64,000 bases of DNA. Origin: Thereva unica (lineage: Eukaryota > Arthropoda > Insecta > Diptera > Therevidae). The position numbers and the translations under genes were made by a program. Below, in pieces: positions 53,578-63,715 of this stretch. The stretch is taken from assembly GCA_949987705.1 (NCBI GenBank), contig CATLJY010000138.1:1-64000 (forward strand). The letters are read 5' to 3'. Numbering within the stretch: the first letter of the stretch is position 1; each line of letters starts with the position of its first letter. The notes under the pieces are model-generated. The model did no database searches and was not told the DNA's origin. It was given only the letters and a program-made list of their open reading frames with translations.

Positions 53578-54441
53578 TTAGTTTTTTGGCCCTGTTTCGT
53601 TATTCTTGTCTCTGTTGCATGGTTGTTCACATTTTTGAGCTTTGTCTCCGAATTTTCGATGATACCAACAAGTTGCTTGTTTTGTACTGCCGTTGTTTTT
53701 GGATCTGGATCTTGGAGCAAGGCTCTTCATCCGTTCCATTAAATTTTCTAATACTGTTTCGAGATTTCCTGTACCGGTGTTGCTCAGGCTATTGGATGTT
53801 GGGTCGATGGCTGATATTTGAGGGCCTGTAGTGGAATCATGTATCCTGTCTGCTACCGTGAGGCTTTGTTCCTGTGAATGTGACTGTTCTATTGCAATAA
53901 GGCATGCTTGCATTGAAGCTGGTAGCTTGCTCATCCACAATTTTTGTAGCAATGGTTTGTTTACTAGACTATTACCTCCTGCCAATGATTCTATGTTCCT
54001 ATATAGTTCTGATGGTTTGTAGTTTCCTAGTTCCACTTTGTGGAGTAAGGCGTCAAGTCTCTTTTCTTCCGAATCTTGGCTTCGCTCCAGAATTAATTTT
54101 TTAAGCTGCTCGTATTTTTCGCCTTTTGGTGGGCTTAGCAACGAATCAGCAACCATTTCCAAAGTTTCCGGTGGCAATGACGAAACAAGGTAGTCATACT
54201 TTGTTTGTGATTCTGTAATCCCTCTGAATTTGAACTGTGTCTCGACTTGCAAAAACCATAGTTCAGGGCGATTATTCCAGAATGGTGGGATTTTCAGGGA
54301 TAGTATGTGTGGGTCAATTGTACCGCTTGTTGATGACTCTGTTTTTTCGGCTGAATTACCACTTGGTGGTGTGTAGTTTTCAGGTAATGACGGATTCTCA
54401 TTTCCGGCATGTATGTTGATTAAATTGTCATCGTTGGACAT
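53578..54441 (-). CDS. gag: Gypsy gag
   Basis: ATG 54441 opens a 287-residue frame. After an acidic N-terminus it shows the matrix/capsid signature of insect gypsy gags: SLKIPPFWNNRPELWFLQVE near residue 49, FRGITESQTKYDYLVSSLP, then LLSPPKGEKYEQLKKLIL, ERSQDSEEKRLDALL and LQKLWMSKLPASMQACL. Near the C-terminus CWYHRKFGDKAQKCEQPC is a CxxxH..C..C metal-binding patch in place of a standard CCHC knuckle. Gag forms the particle that packages the RNA. The frame is intact. pol follows in another frame, so a frameshift would be needed for a fusion. Confidence 0.9.
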   Translation of the reverse strand: MSNDDNLINIHAGNENPSLPENYTPPSGNSAEKTESSTSGTIDPHILSLKIPPFWNNRPELWFLQVETQFKFRGITESQTKYDYLVSSLPPETLEMVADSLLSPPKGEKYEQLKKLILERSQDSEEKRLDALLHKVELGNYKPSELYRNIESLAGGNSLVNKPLLQKLWMSKLPASMQACLIAIEQSHSQEQSLTVADRIHDSTTGPQISAIDPTSNSLSNTGTGNLETVLENLMERMKSLAPRSRSKNNGSTKQATCWYHRKFGDKAQKCEQPCNRDKNNETGPKN

Positions 54442-55686
54442 TCTTGATGTGTATGTTCGAAACTTAGTTTACAGAACCGATAAGTTATGATTGTAACGAA
54501 ATTAATTGAAGTTGGCCTAAGATTTTTTTTATGTTTCAGTAACAGTCGGTGTTTCTACTATGTCGATGTCAAAGAAATACGTGTTTGCAGGGGCTACGGT
54601 GCTAAATGCGCGGATGAACGTTTTATTTGTTTTTTAATTTTATGCTAAACGACATTGTTTTGTTTTATTGTAATATGAATGGATTTAACTTTTCTAAGTG
54701 GTGAAATATTATGTTTTAAATCGTGAATCGCGTATTACTAACAGTATTTATCGCAACAAATGAGGAATATGCCATATAATCGATTTGGTTTAGGTTAATA
54801 CATTGCATACACTTTCGACTTTGCTGAATGCGTAATGTGAAAAATTCAAAATAAATTTTTTACCTACAAATGTCATAGTCATAGTCATAGTCTGGTCTCT
54901 ATTGTTTTGTTAACGATAAAAGAAATCCCACTATGACTCATGGTTAAATTTCATGTAATTTATTAACTCCATTAAATAAAATTGACTAAATTCCGCGTGT
55001 GATGTACAAGTAAAATGTATTTTATGTACTACAATAACTACTACCACTTCTGTTGTAATTTGAATTAAGCTTTTTATTTTGTTTAAGGAAAAATGTGACA
55101 CTGTGCGCCCCCTTTTAATTTTTTTCTAATTGTCTTTGGTGTTACAACGGAACGAAATTTTGTTTGTTTTCGTGAACGCTAAATTCACGGAATTCAATAA
55201 AATAAATTTATGATTTTTTTTAAACACTATGTTTAATTTAATTGAAAACTTGTCCTTTATTTACAGATTTACTTCTTCTAAATTTTTCATATTTTTCTCA
55301 TTTTTTGTACTCACTGCGATGTGATATTTTAGAGTCCGCTTTTGTTTTGCTGTCCCCTTTGTTTCAAACGAATTTGATGTCTATTGTCTTTGCAAGTGCA
55401 GGTTTCTACCAAATTTTTTTTGCCTTTACTGTTTTTTTTTTCTAACATTCCTAAAAAAATTTAATAAACTTTATGTAATTTAAATTCAATTTGCTGATTT
55501 TATTGGAAATCTACTTAGCTTTAAATGTGTGTTTCTTAATACCTAATTATGTTTTTCGTTTCCTTTGATGATTGCACCTGTTGATTGCTGCATGGAATCC
55601 GATTTTATTTCTGGATGGTTGATTCCGTCCGTATTGTTCTGTTTGTGGATCATCCTTTTGTTTAATGCACGTTTTGTTTCCTTTTA
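54442..55686 (-). other. Gypsy untranslated leader
   Basis: AT-rich, no gene. With 60999-61268, beyond the Harbinger insertion, it forms the leader between primer site and gag. CATAGTCATAGTCATAGTC at 54877 is a short tandem repeat. Confidence 0.5.
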
Positions 55687-55770
55687 AGCCTCGGCCACGA
55701 TACGAGCGGCGAGCGGCAGAGCGGTGGTGGCCAGGATACGAGCGGCGATTCGATCTGTTCAGTAGTAGAA

Positions 55771-57777
55771 ATGGCTTCTCCGGAAGGCATGCTCCAGCTT
55801 ATACTTTTAAGTGATAATATTTTGCTAAAAAGGCGTATTCTTAAAAAAACAATTTGTAATAGGAAATATGGAGTTCATCCCATTAACCAGCGAAGAAGAC
55901 AGTTTGGTGAATATCACCATCTGTTTCTCGGGCTAAGAAGAGACAAAATTCGTTTTTTCGAATACACCAGAATGTCAATTGAAACCTTTGATTACATTCG
56001 GGGCAAGACAAGCCACCTTTTCATAAAGAAAAGAGAGGGTTTGGGACAGCAACTCCAGAGGAGAGACTAGTTGTAACATTGATGTAAGGAAATTAATGTA
56101 CACATTTTTAAACGATGTTTTTTTATGTTTAATTTATAAAGAAAGGCAATTTTTATGCAAACAACAATATAGAAAAAAATTATAAAGGCTTATTCTTAAG
56201 AATTGTTGAACTCTATGAAAGCTTCTTCGATGCTTACAAGACCTTCGTTTGAAAAGTTTTCATTTGCCTGCAGAGTGACCTGTCCTGAATAGTTCGATGC
56301 TAATGAAGTAGAAGTACTAAAAACTGATGAAGGCTGTGAGTCAAAATGTTGCGAATTCCGAACTTCTTAACGTCTACACGCCTCCATGACAGCGGTTTGA
56401 ATTACAGACCTCAATTGCAGTTTATCAAGTGTGTCTAAATTTTTTACGAAAAGCAACAAACTCATAAAAAAATGGTAGTCGTCACCTTTCTCGTTCTTAT
56501 TTTGTAGATTTAAGATACCATCGATCTTTTTTTGTTCAAGCTTCATTAGGTCAGCTTCGATGGTTTCTTAATACAGCAGACTTAGCTCGATGGGGTCTAG
56601 TAAATGTTTGATCAGTGTTACTGCGGGAAGTCGATGATGTTGTTTGTTTCTCCTGTGTTTGTTGTTCAAGAAGCAAAACAGTCTCATCACTGAACACGTC
56701 TTCCTCTTCTTGTAAATTATTATTCGCGTGGTTACTCTCGGTTATATCCTCTTCGACAAGTCTCCGTGTGAGATTTCCAATCGTACGGCCAGGTAACCAG
56801 CTAAAGTTACATTTTATTTCAGATTCTTGGCTACTGGAGCTACTTTCAGACATTTAGCATTTGAATTTCGTCTTGGTAGAAGTACGGTAAGCAATATCGT
56901 GTACGACACCTTTTATGCATCAGAAGAACAGTTTTGTGAAGAAGCAATGCCAACCCCATCAGAAGATCTTCTTGAACAAGTTGCAGAACGATACTTTACA
57001 CTTTGGAAGTTTCCGAATTGCATAGGTGCGATCGATGGGAGGCATTGTGAGCTAAAATGTCCACCGCACTCTGGATCTAGTTATTTTAACTATCTAAAGT
57101 ATTTCTCAATAGTGTTAATGGGAGTTGCTGATGCTGATAAGAAATTCATAGTTGGTGCCAGAGGTAAACAAAGTGACGGTGGAGTATTCATCGCTACAGA
57201 ATTGTTTAACAGGCTAGAAAGAAACCAATTTAATGTCCCACCTCCAAAAACCCTCCCAGGCACAAACTTTAGTGCACCTCATGTTTTGATAGGGGATGAG
57301 GCTTTTCCTTTAAAATCCTACCTCATGCGCCCTTTTCCAGCAAAGAATCGTTCTAGAGAGCAAGAAATATACAATACTAACCTCTCTACGGCCCGCAAAA
57401 CTATAGAATGTGCTTTTGGCATTTTGCGTTCAAAATGGCGATTCCTAGGAACAGCTATTGAAATACCAACAGTTACCAAAGTTAGTTTACTCGTTGAAAC
57501 AGCTTGCATTCTTCATAACATTATCAGGGATAGAGACGGTGCAAATGACAATGATTACATGTCATATATTCGGGGAGAACATGCTCCAGAAATCGCAAAT
57601 GTACCGCGTTCTACACCCGAGCATTTGAGGAGACCGAATGAAGAAGCTGCAGCCGTTAGAAACTACTTTAAGAATTTTTCTTATTGCAGAATTAAATTGA
57701 TTGTTTTTCTACTATTATACATATACATATTACATAATATGTTTTATGATAAAACTAAAAAAAAATCCAATGGTTAA
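55771..57777 (+). pseudogene. Harbinger transposase, two exons, one frameshift
   Basis: Exon 1 from ATG 55771 encodes the N-terminal region (RKYGVHPINQRRRQFGEYHH, FEYTRMSIETFDYI). A one-base shift near 56037 separates it from TATPEERLVVTL, which reaches a GTAAGG donor at 56084. Exon 2 starts at 56823 after TTTCAG and continues FLATGATFRHLAFEFRLGRS, then the DDE_4 core: IGAIDGRHCELKCPP (first D), RGKQSDGGVF (second D) and ARKTIECAFGILRSKWRFL (E). HARBI1 is the domesticated vertebrate relative. The transposase needs the MADF/Myb-like partner for nuclear import and end binding in studied elements. A long hydrophobic tail after NYFKNF suggests that the normal stop was lost. Confidence 0.85.
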
Positions 57778-58005
57778 CTTTCTTCATAATTGTTTTTCTA
57801 CACGAGTACATAATAGATTTTAGAATAATTTATTACCTGATAGATTAATTGCAGCTCCAACTTCACTCCACAGTTTCCTGGTAATTGTCGTATTTTTGAA
57901 ATTATTATGGCAGTCATTCCAGAGAGCTGGTCTGACTTGAACTTCAGAAATTAAAACTTCGCACTCCATATCAAGGAGCTTTCTTGCTGTTTTAACTTTT
58001 TTCAA
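56196..58005 (-). pseudogene. Harbinger MADF-BESS accessory protein, two exons
   Basis: Exon 1 (58005-57837) encodes a MADF start: EVLISEVQVRPALWNDCHNN and TRKLWSEVGAAINLSG, then a GTAATA donor. The rest of MADF is in exon 2, which begins near 56840 (acceptor not certain): IKCNFSWLPGRTIGNLTRRL, a Ser/Glu-rich linker, KIDGILNLQNKN and DDYHFFMSLLLFVKNLDTL, a BESS motif. It ends SIEEAFIEFNNS at 56196. Stops near 56567 and 56368 and at least one shift mark decay. MADF proteins bind DNA and, in Harbinger elements, help the transposase. Exon 2 lies in the intron of the transposase gene on the other strand, and the transposase exon 2 lies in this intron. Confidence 0.7.
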
Positions 58006-58114
58006 TTTTTTTTTCCATTGCTACAACAAGCGGCGAGCGGCACCAGAAAAATTTAATGTCTCGGATCTGCCGCTCGTATCGTGGCCGGATTCGAGCGTTT
58101 TCCATATAAAACAA

Positions 58115-60934
58115 TCCTTACTAATATTATAAATGCGAAAGCAACTCTGTCTGTCTGTCTGTCTGTCTGTCTGTTACGCTTTCACGCCTAAACCACTAAA
58201 CCGATTTTGATGAAATTTGCTACAGGCATAGTTTAGACCTTGGTGACGGACATAGGCTACTTTTTATGGAGAAAAAAAGGGTTGAAGGGGGTGAAATGGG
58301 GTTCTATAAGTTGTAAGGAGATTTTTTATCTTTACTTTTTTTTCTATTGTATAAAAAGTAACTGACTGACAGACAACGCACAACCTAAACCGCTGGAGCT
58401 ATAGGGCTGAAATTTGGACAGTGCATCCCTGTAATGGAGTGGACATCCACTATAAAGCGATTTTTCCAAATTCATCCCCTAAGGGGGTGAAATGGGGTTT
58501 ATCCAAACCGTTGGAGCTATAGGGCTGGAATTTTGACAGTGCATTCCTATAATGGCGTGGACATCCGCTAAGAAGCGATTTTTCGAAATTCATCCCCTAA
58601 GGGGGTGAAATGGGGTTTACCCAAACCGCTGGAGCTATAGGGCTGAAATTTTGACAGTGCATCCCTATAATGACGTTTACATCCAGTAAAAAGCGATTTT
58701 TCGAAATTCATCCCCTAAGGGGTTGAAATGGCTTTTATCCAAACGGCTAAAGTTATAGGGCTGAAATTTTGACAGTGCATCCCTACAAAGACGTTTACAT
58801 CCACTAAAGAGCGATTTTTCGAAATTCATCCCCTAAGGGGGTGAAATGGGGTTTATCCAAACCGCTGGAGCTATAGGGTTGAATTTTTAACAGTGGATCC
58901 CTTTAATGACGTGGACATCCACTAAAGAGCGATTTTTCGAAATTCATCCCCTAAGGGTGTGAAATGGGGTTGGACAGTGCATCCCTATAATGGAGTGGAT
59001 ATCCACTATAAAGCGATTTTTCGAAATTCATCCCTTAAGGGGGTGAAATAGGGTTTATCCAAACCGCTGGGGCTATAGGGTTGAAATTTTAACAGTGCAT
59101 CCCTATAATGACGTGGACATCCACTAAAGAGCGATTTTTAGAAATTCACCCCCTAAGGGTGTGAAATGGGGTTTTTACAAACCGCTAAAGCTATAGGGCT
59201 GAAATTTTGACAGTGCATCCGTATAATGACGTTTACATCCACTAAAGAGCGATTTTTCGAAATTCGTCCTCTAAGGGTGTGAAATAGGGTTTTTACAAAC
59301 TGCTAAAGCTATAGGGCTGAAATTTGGACAGTGCATCCCTATAATGGAGTGGACTTCCAGTATAAAGCGATTTTTCGAAATTCATCCCTTAAGGGGGTGA
59401 AATGGGGTTTATCCAAACCGCTGGAGCTATAGGGTTGAATTTTTAACAGTGGATCCCTTTAATGACGTGGACATCCACTAAAGAGCGATTTTTCGAAATT
59501 CATCCCCTAAGGGTGTGAAATGGGGTTATACAGTGCATCCCTATAATGGAGTGGATATCCACTATAAAGCGATTTTTCGAAATTCATCCCTTAAGGGGGT
59601 GAAATAGGGTTTATCCAAACCGCTGGAGCTATAGGGTTGAAATTTTAACAGTGCATCCCTATAATGACGTGGACATCCACTAAAGAGCGATTTTTCGAAA
59701 TTCATCCCCTAAGGGTGTGAAATGGGGTTGGACAGTGCATCCCTATAATGGAGTGGATATCCACTATAAAGCGATTTTTCGAAATTCATCCCTTAAGGGG
59801 GTGAAATCGGGTTTATCAAAACCGCTGGAGCTATAGGGTTGAAATTTTAACAGTGCATCCCTATAATGACGTGGACATCCACTAAAGAGCGATTTTTAGA
59901 AATTCACCCCCTAAGGGTGTGAAATGGGGTTTTTACAAACCGCTAAAGCTATAGGGCTGAAATTTTGACAGTGCATCCGTATAATGACGTTTACATCCAC
60001 TAAAGAGCGATTTTTCGAAATTCGTCCTCTAAGGGTGTGAAATAGGGTTTTTACAAACTGCTAAAGCTATAGGGCTGAAATTTGGACAGTGCATCCCTAT
60101 AATGGAGTGGACTTCCACTATAAAGCGATTTTTCGAAATTCATCCCTTAAGGGGGGTGAAATAGGGTTTATCCAAACCGCTGGAGCTATAGGGTTGAAAT
60201 TTTAACAGTACATCCCTATAATGACGTGGACATCCACTAAAGAGCGATTTTTCGAAATTCATCCCCTAAGGGTGTGAAATAGGGTTTTTACAAACCGCTA
60301 AAGCTATAGGGCCGAAATTTTGACAGTGCATCTCTATAATGGCGTGAACATTCACTAAGAAGCGATTTTTCAAAATTCATCCCCTAAGGGGATGAAACGG
60401 GGTTTATCCAAACCGCTAAAGTTATAGGGCTGAAATTGTAACAGTGCATCCCTATAATGGCGTGGACATCCACTATAAGGCGATTTTTCGAAATTTATCC
60501 CCTATAGGGGTGAAATTGGGTTAAGCCAAACCGCTGGAGCTAAACGGCTGAAATTTTTACAGTGCATCCCTATAATCACGTAGAAATGAATGACTCGAAA
60601 TTCACTTTATTTAATATTCATTTGTGATTGCTTCATAATTTCGTACATCCACGTAAATAGGCGAACAAACTTAACGAACGTTCGTGAAACCCTAAAATGT
60701 CACTTTTCTTGATGACATATACATGGCAATCTCTGCTTCAAAACTTGCAGATTTGTTGAGCAGAGGTGATATTCGCAGCAATTTGTTTACCATATTTATT
60801 AAAAAAATGCACTATAATTAACCCTTTTTAGGGATAATAACAGCTGACTTTTTTGTTGGTTTTTTTTTAAGGAAAACATTGCACATAATAAACAGATTTT
60901 AAAGGCGTTGCAAGGCACGCGGGTTTTATGCTAG
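58115..60934 (+). mobile_element. Non-autonomous Helitron with a large tandem array
   Basis: It starts TCCTTACTAATATTATAAAT (the GCGAAAG and TCTG repeats after it are typical of an insect Helitron group) and ends GGGTTTTATGCTAG, between a host A and T. No duplication, TC..CTAG ends. No Rep/helicase gene. The interior is a tandem array (58280-60590). Removing it rejoins the Harbinger 3' region. Confidence 0.85.
58370..60590. repeat. 118-bp tandem array inside the Helitron
   Basis: About 19 units, each with CCGCTGGAGCTATAGGGCTG, GACAGTGCATCCCTATAATG, ATCCACTA, GAGCGATTTTTCGAAATTCA and CCCCTAAGGGGGTGAAATGG. Some units are shortened (58970, 59526, 59729) in the same way, so a higher-order unit of several repeats has been duplicated (58860-59160 resembles 59410-59930). 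Confidence 0.9.
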
Positions 60935-61268
60935 TACAAACATAAAACTCAGAATCGCTGCTCTGCCGCTCGCCGCTCGTATCGTGGCCGAGGCCTTAGA
61001 CGTTATAGCTGGTATTTGTGTCGATATTTCTATGCATTGGAGCCTTTACGAGCGATTTTTGTGCCATGCGGCATTTTATATTTTTTACAATTGTCCAATT
61101 TTTTTTATCGGATTTTTATGGGTTTTTAAATGTAATAGTTTATCACTTTTCACCAGACTATTTGTGTGTTATTAATAGTTATGTTTTTTTACTTTTAAAA
61201 CTACAAATTTTTTCACTTTAAAACTTTTTTCGATTTTCCATTTTTAGCGTTTAACATTACATATTTTT

Positions 61269-61282
61269 GATCGGGGTCACCA
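61269..61282 (-). promoter_or_regulatory. Gypsy primer-binding site
   Basis: On the minus strand TGGTGACCCCGATC lies two bases downstream of the 5' LTR, the usual place for annealing the 3' end of a host tRNA (TGG start pairs with CCA). Confidence 0.75.
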
Positions 61283-61284
61283 TT

Positions 61285-61567
61285 TGTTGTTATCGCCGGT
61301 GCTTTATGCCCGTCGCGATCGACATATTAATTATATAGTATGTATATAATATATAAAACAAGAAAATCGATTTATGAATTACACTTTATTTGATTTTACC
61401 AAAAACACCTCTGACCTTGTGGGATACATCGGAGGGAGAGAGCTCTTTTTTCTGGTGTTGTTGGCTTCCGGCGGCCTGTCGGCACTCTTGCCAACTTCGG
61501 CGTCGGCGGGTGGTAGTTTTTAAAGCCAGTGGATACATCCTCTAAAGTGGTGGTCACAGCCGCCACA
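61285..61567 (-). repeat. Gypsy 5' LTR (internally deleted)
   Basis: On the minus strand it begins TGTGGCGGCTG and ends CAACA. It lacks about 195 bp present in the other LTR between GATCGACATATT and AACAAGAAAATCG. It ends exactly where the CCTAA duplication starts. Confidence 0.9.
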
Positions 61568-61572
61568 CCTAA

Positions 61573-61787
61573 CGCAGCGCAGTTTGGTAATCCCCAACCT
61601 GCGATCTAAACCCTATCTGTGTCAAATATCCACCGGCTCTTACTTGTTTATATGGTAATCCCCAGCAATTTCCGTTATTTGTATCTGGTTTTTATAGTAT
61701 GAAAGCTTAAAGGCCTTGCTTTCCATGTTTTTTTTTTGATTGTCAAAACCTTTTGAAGCTCTATTTTACTTGTTTCCTTTAAACTTA
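61573..61787. other. Right flank of the gypsy insertion
   Basis: GCAGTTTGGTAATCCCCAAC and AAACCCTATCTGTG repeat the left flank (45424-45465). No gene. 62111-62460 is likewise without a recognised gene. Confidence 0.4.
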
Positions 61788-62107
61788 GTGGGATGATACA
61801 CGAGTCAACGTGTTTATGCAACACACTGTCAGTTTGTTGAGCGGAGGTGATACACGACTCAACACGCTACACGCAACAATAACATTGCGATTTCATATAT
61901 GTGTGGGTGTGCATTTCAAATTATTTTCACCCAGAATCGCTTGACAGTTAAGCATACAGAAACATTTTTCAAGCAACTGGAGGAAAAATAGAAATCGTTT
62001 CTAGTTTCAGTCAACACCGCACACTTCACCCTGACCCTTCGCTTGGCCTACGAACTGCGCAGAATAAGCTCATGCTGCTCAACATGTTGACCCGTGTATC
62101 ATCCCCC
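61788..62107. mobile_element. 320-bp MITE with TTA duplication
   Basis: GTGGGATGATACACGAGTCA at 61788 is mirrored by the sequence ending at 62107 (GGGGGATGATACACGGGTCA when inverted, two mismatches). TTA at 61785-61787 and 62108-62110 suggests a PIF/Harbinger-driven MITE. Internal TGATACACGACTCAACACG at 61849 repeats the end motif. Confidence 0.75.
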
Positions 62108-62460
62108 TTAGTCATGCCACACCTGACACTTTGTACAATTTGTACTAAATACTTTTATTATTCTGCCATCCAAGTTGGCTCTAAGTTTGACGTAAGTTTC
62201 ATAAATTATCTGTTGTATATACTTTATTTTCTAATCAATAGTGACCCATACACTACAACGTTTTATGTGTTCAAACTTGTCCCACAATCTTTGTGACTAA
62301 CTTGCTTGAACGCACCTCTGGCCCATACACTACATGGTTTTCAGTTTGGTTTATGATTTTAAATCGAAGTGAGTGCTTTAAGTAGAAACTAGTTGTTATC
62401 AATCGCCATTGATATTATTAGATAAAAAAAATAATAAAAAAGAAGAAAAATAGATAGAAG

Positions 62461-63715
62461 TGGGTGAAAGACTGGCTCTTAAAAAGAGACATGCTATCCC
62501 ACACTAATCTAATAAATGAACTACGATTAGAACCAGACGATTTTAGAAACTACTTTTTTTTATGTGGTAGACTAGAGGCTTAGGGAAAGTCCCTTTGTAC
62601 TGTTCGACAATCTATTTTATTCGTATAGAATGTCGAACAGCAGCTCTAGCCGGAAGATAGAGAGTAGAAAGAGAAAGACAGAGAAGTAGGAAGGAGCTGC
62701 CACAACTTAGCCGCGATATTTTTTATTCCACCTACTTCCAACCACTTCGCGACTCTGGCATCGGGGCATTTGAGAAACAACTCGCTGGAGTGTTATGCCT
62801 CCTGAAACGAGTTGAATCTCATCAGCCAACCGATGACATGCGCTTGGTGGAGCGGGGAAGGACTAGCGAAGATTATTATGACTGGAGGAATCAGGAATGT
62901 AAAGAGGGGAGAAGAAAGAAGGGAAGTTATGTATGTGGGAAAGTAGAAAAGGCGAAAGACCGTGGGGCTGGCCGGGATTCGAACCCGGGACCTCTGGGGT
63001 AGTAGTCAGGCGCCTTACCTCTAGACCACTGAGGCCCCCTTACTCATGGATGAGGATATGTACAGAGAACTTCTTCATATGGTATCTGCTAATATATGTA
63101 AAAAAGATACACAATTCAGGAAAGAAATTAGTGCTCATGGACGCTTATCAGCTACATTGCGGTTTTTAGCTACCGGGCGATCTTACGAAGATTTAAAATT
63201 CTCAACAAGAATCTCTGCTCAGGCTTTAGGAAAACTTATTCCTGAGACTTGTCGAGTGATATACAACTTGCTAGTCAATGATTATTTAAAGGTATTTTAA
63301 ATACTTTTGATATAATTTTCTAAATAAAACATTATTTTCAGTTTCCACAAGATGAAAATGATTGGAGAGTAATCGCTGATGGTTTCAACAAAAAGTGGAA
63401 TTTCCCTCACTGCTTAGGTGCAATAGATGGGAAGCATGTAAGAATAATCGCTCCAGAATTTATTTTTACAACAACAAAGGATTTTATAGTATCGTATTGA
63501 TGGCTACAGTAAATTCTTCGTATGAGTTCTTTCTTTGCGATGTTGGATGTAATGGAAGAGTATCCGATGTAGGTGTTATAAACAACACTACGTTTTATAG
63601 AAGGCAAAATAGCAATACTTTGAAAATCCCAAATTCTGAATCAATTGCGGGCACTAATGAACATTTCACTTTTGTTTTTGTCGGTGATGATGCTTTCCAA
63701 CTACGCACAGTGGTC
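62461..63715 (+). pseudogene. Second Harbinger transposase, broken by a SINE
   Basis: WVKDWLLKRDMLSHTNLINE and LEPDDFRNYF (62461-62555) end at the SINE. The frame resumes at 63047 with MDEDMYRELLHMVSANICKK and LSATLRFLATGRSYEDL. After an intron (GGTATTTTAA.. to TTTTCAG at about 63341) exon 2 has NFPHCLGAIDGKHVRI (first D), a frameshift near 63450, then YFYNNKGFYSIVLMATVNSS, CNGRVSDVGVINN (second D) and FTFVFVGDDAFQLR, where it breaks off at 63715. The C-terminal Glu block is replaced by unrelated sequence. This is a different subfamily from 55771-57777. DDE_4 fold, dead. Confidence 0.8.
62554..63040 (-). mobile_element. tRNA-derived SINE
   Basis: On the minus strand the head (63040-62960) is tRNA-like: GGGGGCCTCAGTGGTCTAGA with an A-box-like GTGGTCTAGAGGTAAGG, and GGTTCGAATCCC as a perfect B box. 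The acceptor stem pairs for only four bases, so it is not a working tRNA. The body of about 330 bp contains a hairpin (CTGTTCGACA..TGTCGAACAG) and GGGACTTTCCCTAAGCCTC before an A-rich tail (ATAAAAAAAA) at 62553-62562. It interrupts exon 1 of the Harbinger gene. RNA polymerase III would transcribe it. Confidence 0.85.

Larger units (their letters stand above)
55687..60995. mobile_element. PIF/Harbinger element, with nested Helitron
   Basis: GCCTCGGCCACGATACGAGC at 55688 is mirrored by GCTCGTATCGTGGCCGAGGC ending at about 60994. TTA is duplicated (55684-55686, 60996-60998), the TWA rule of the superfamily. It encodes the two proteins typical of the group, a DDE transposase (+) and a MADF/BESS DNA-binding protein (-). 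Extra copies of the GAGCGGC-rich end motif lie subterminally (55730, 58028, 58066). Without the Helitron it is about 2.5 kb. Confidence 0.92.
45521..61567 (-). mobile_element. Gypsy (Ty3) LTR retrotransposon with four nested insertions
   Basis: Two LTRs (45521-45998, 61285-61567), target duplication CCTAA (45516-45520, 61568-61572), primer site next to the right LTR and a purine tract next to the left one define a minus-strand gypsy element. The gene order gag, protease, RT, RNase H, integrase is preserved. Nested inserts: hAT 46742-49691, MITE 49914-50137, TIR element 51720-53128, Harbinger 55687-60995 (with Helitron). Stripped of these it would be about 6.1 kb. No env-like frame is seen between integrase and the 3' LTR. 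The leader between LTR and gag is about 1.5 kb. Confidence 0.92.

Noticed and set aside
58370..60590. CRISPR array or centromeric satellite
   Set aside because: Units are contiguous without unique spacers, the host is eukaryotic, and the array lies inside Helitron ends.
62960..63040. Functional tRNA gene on the minus strand (perfect B box, A-box-like region)
   Set aside because: The acceptor stem pairs for only about four bases, and the head is followed by a long body and an A-rich tail that is repeated elsewhere in the window. It is the head of a SINE.
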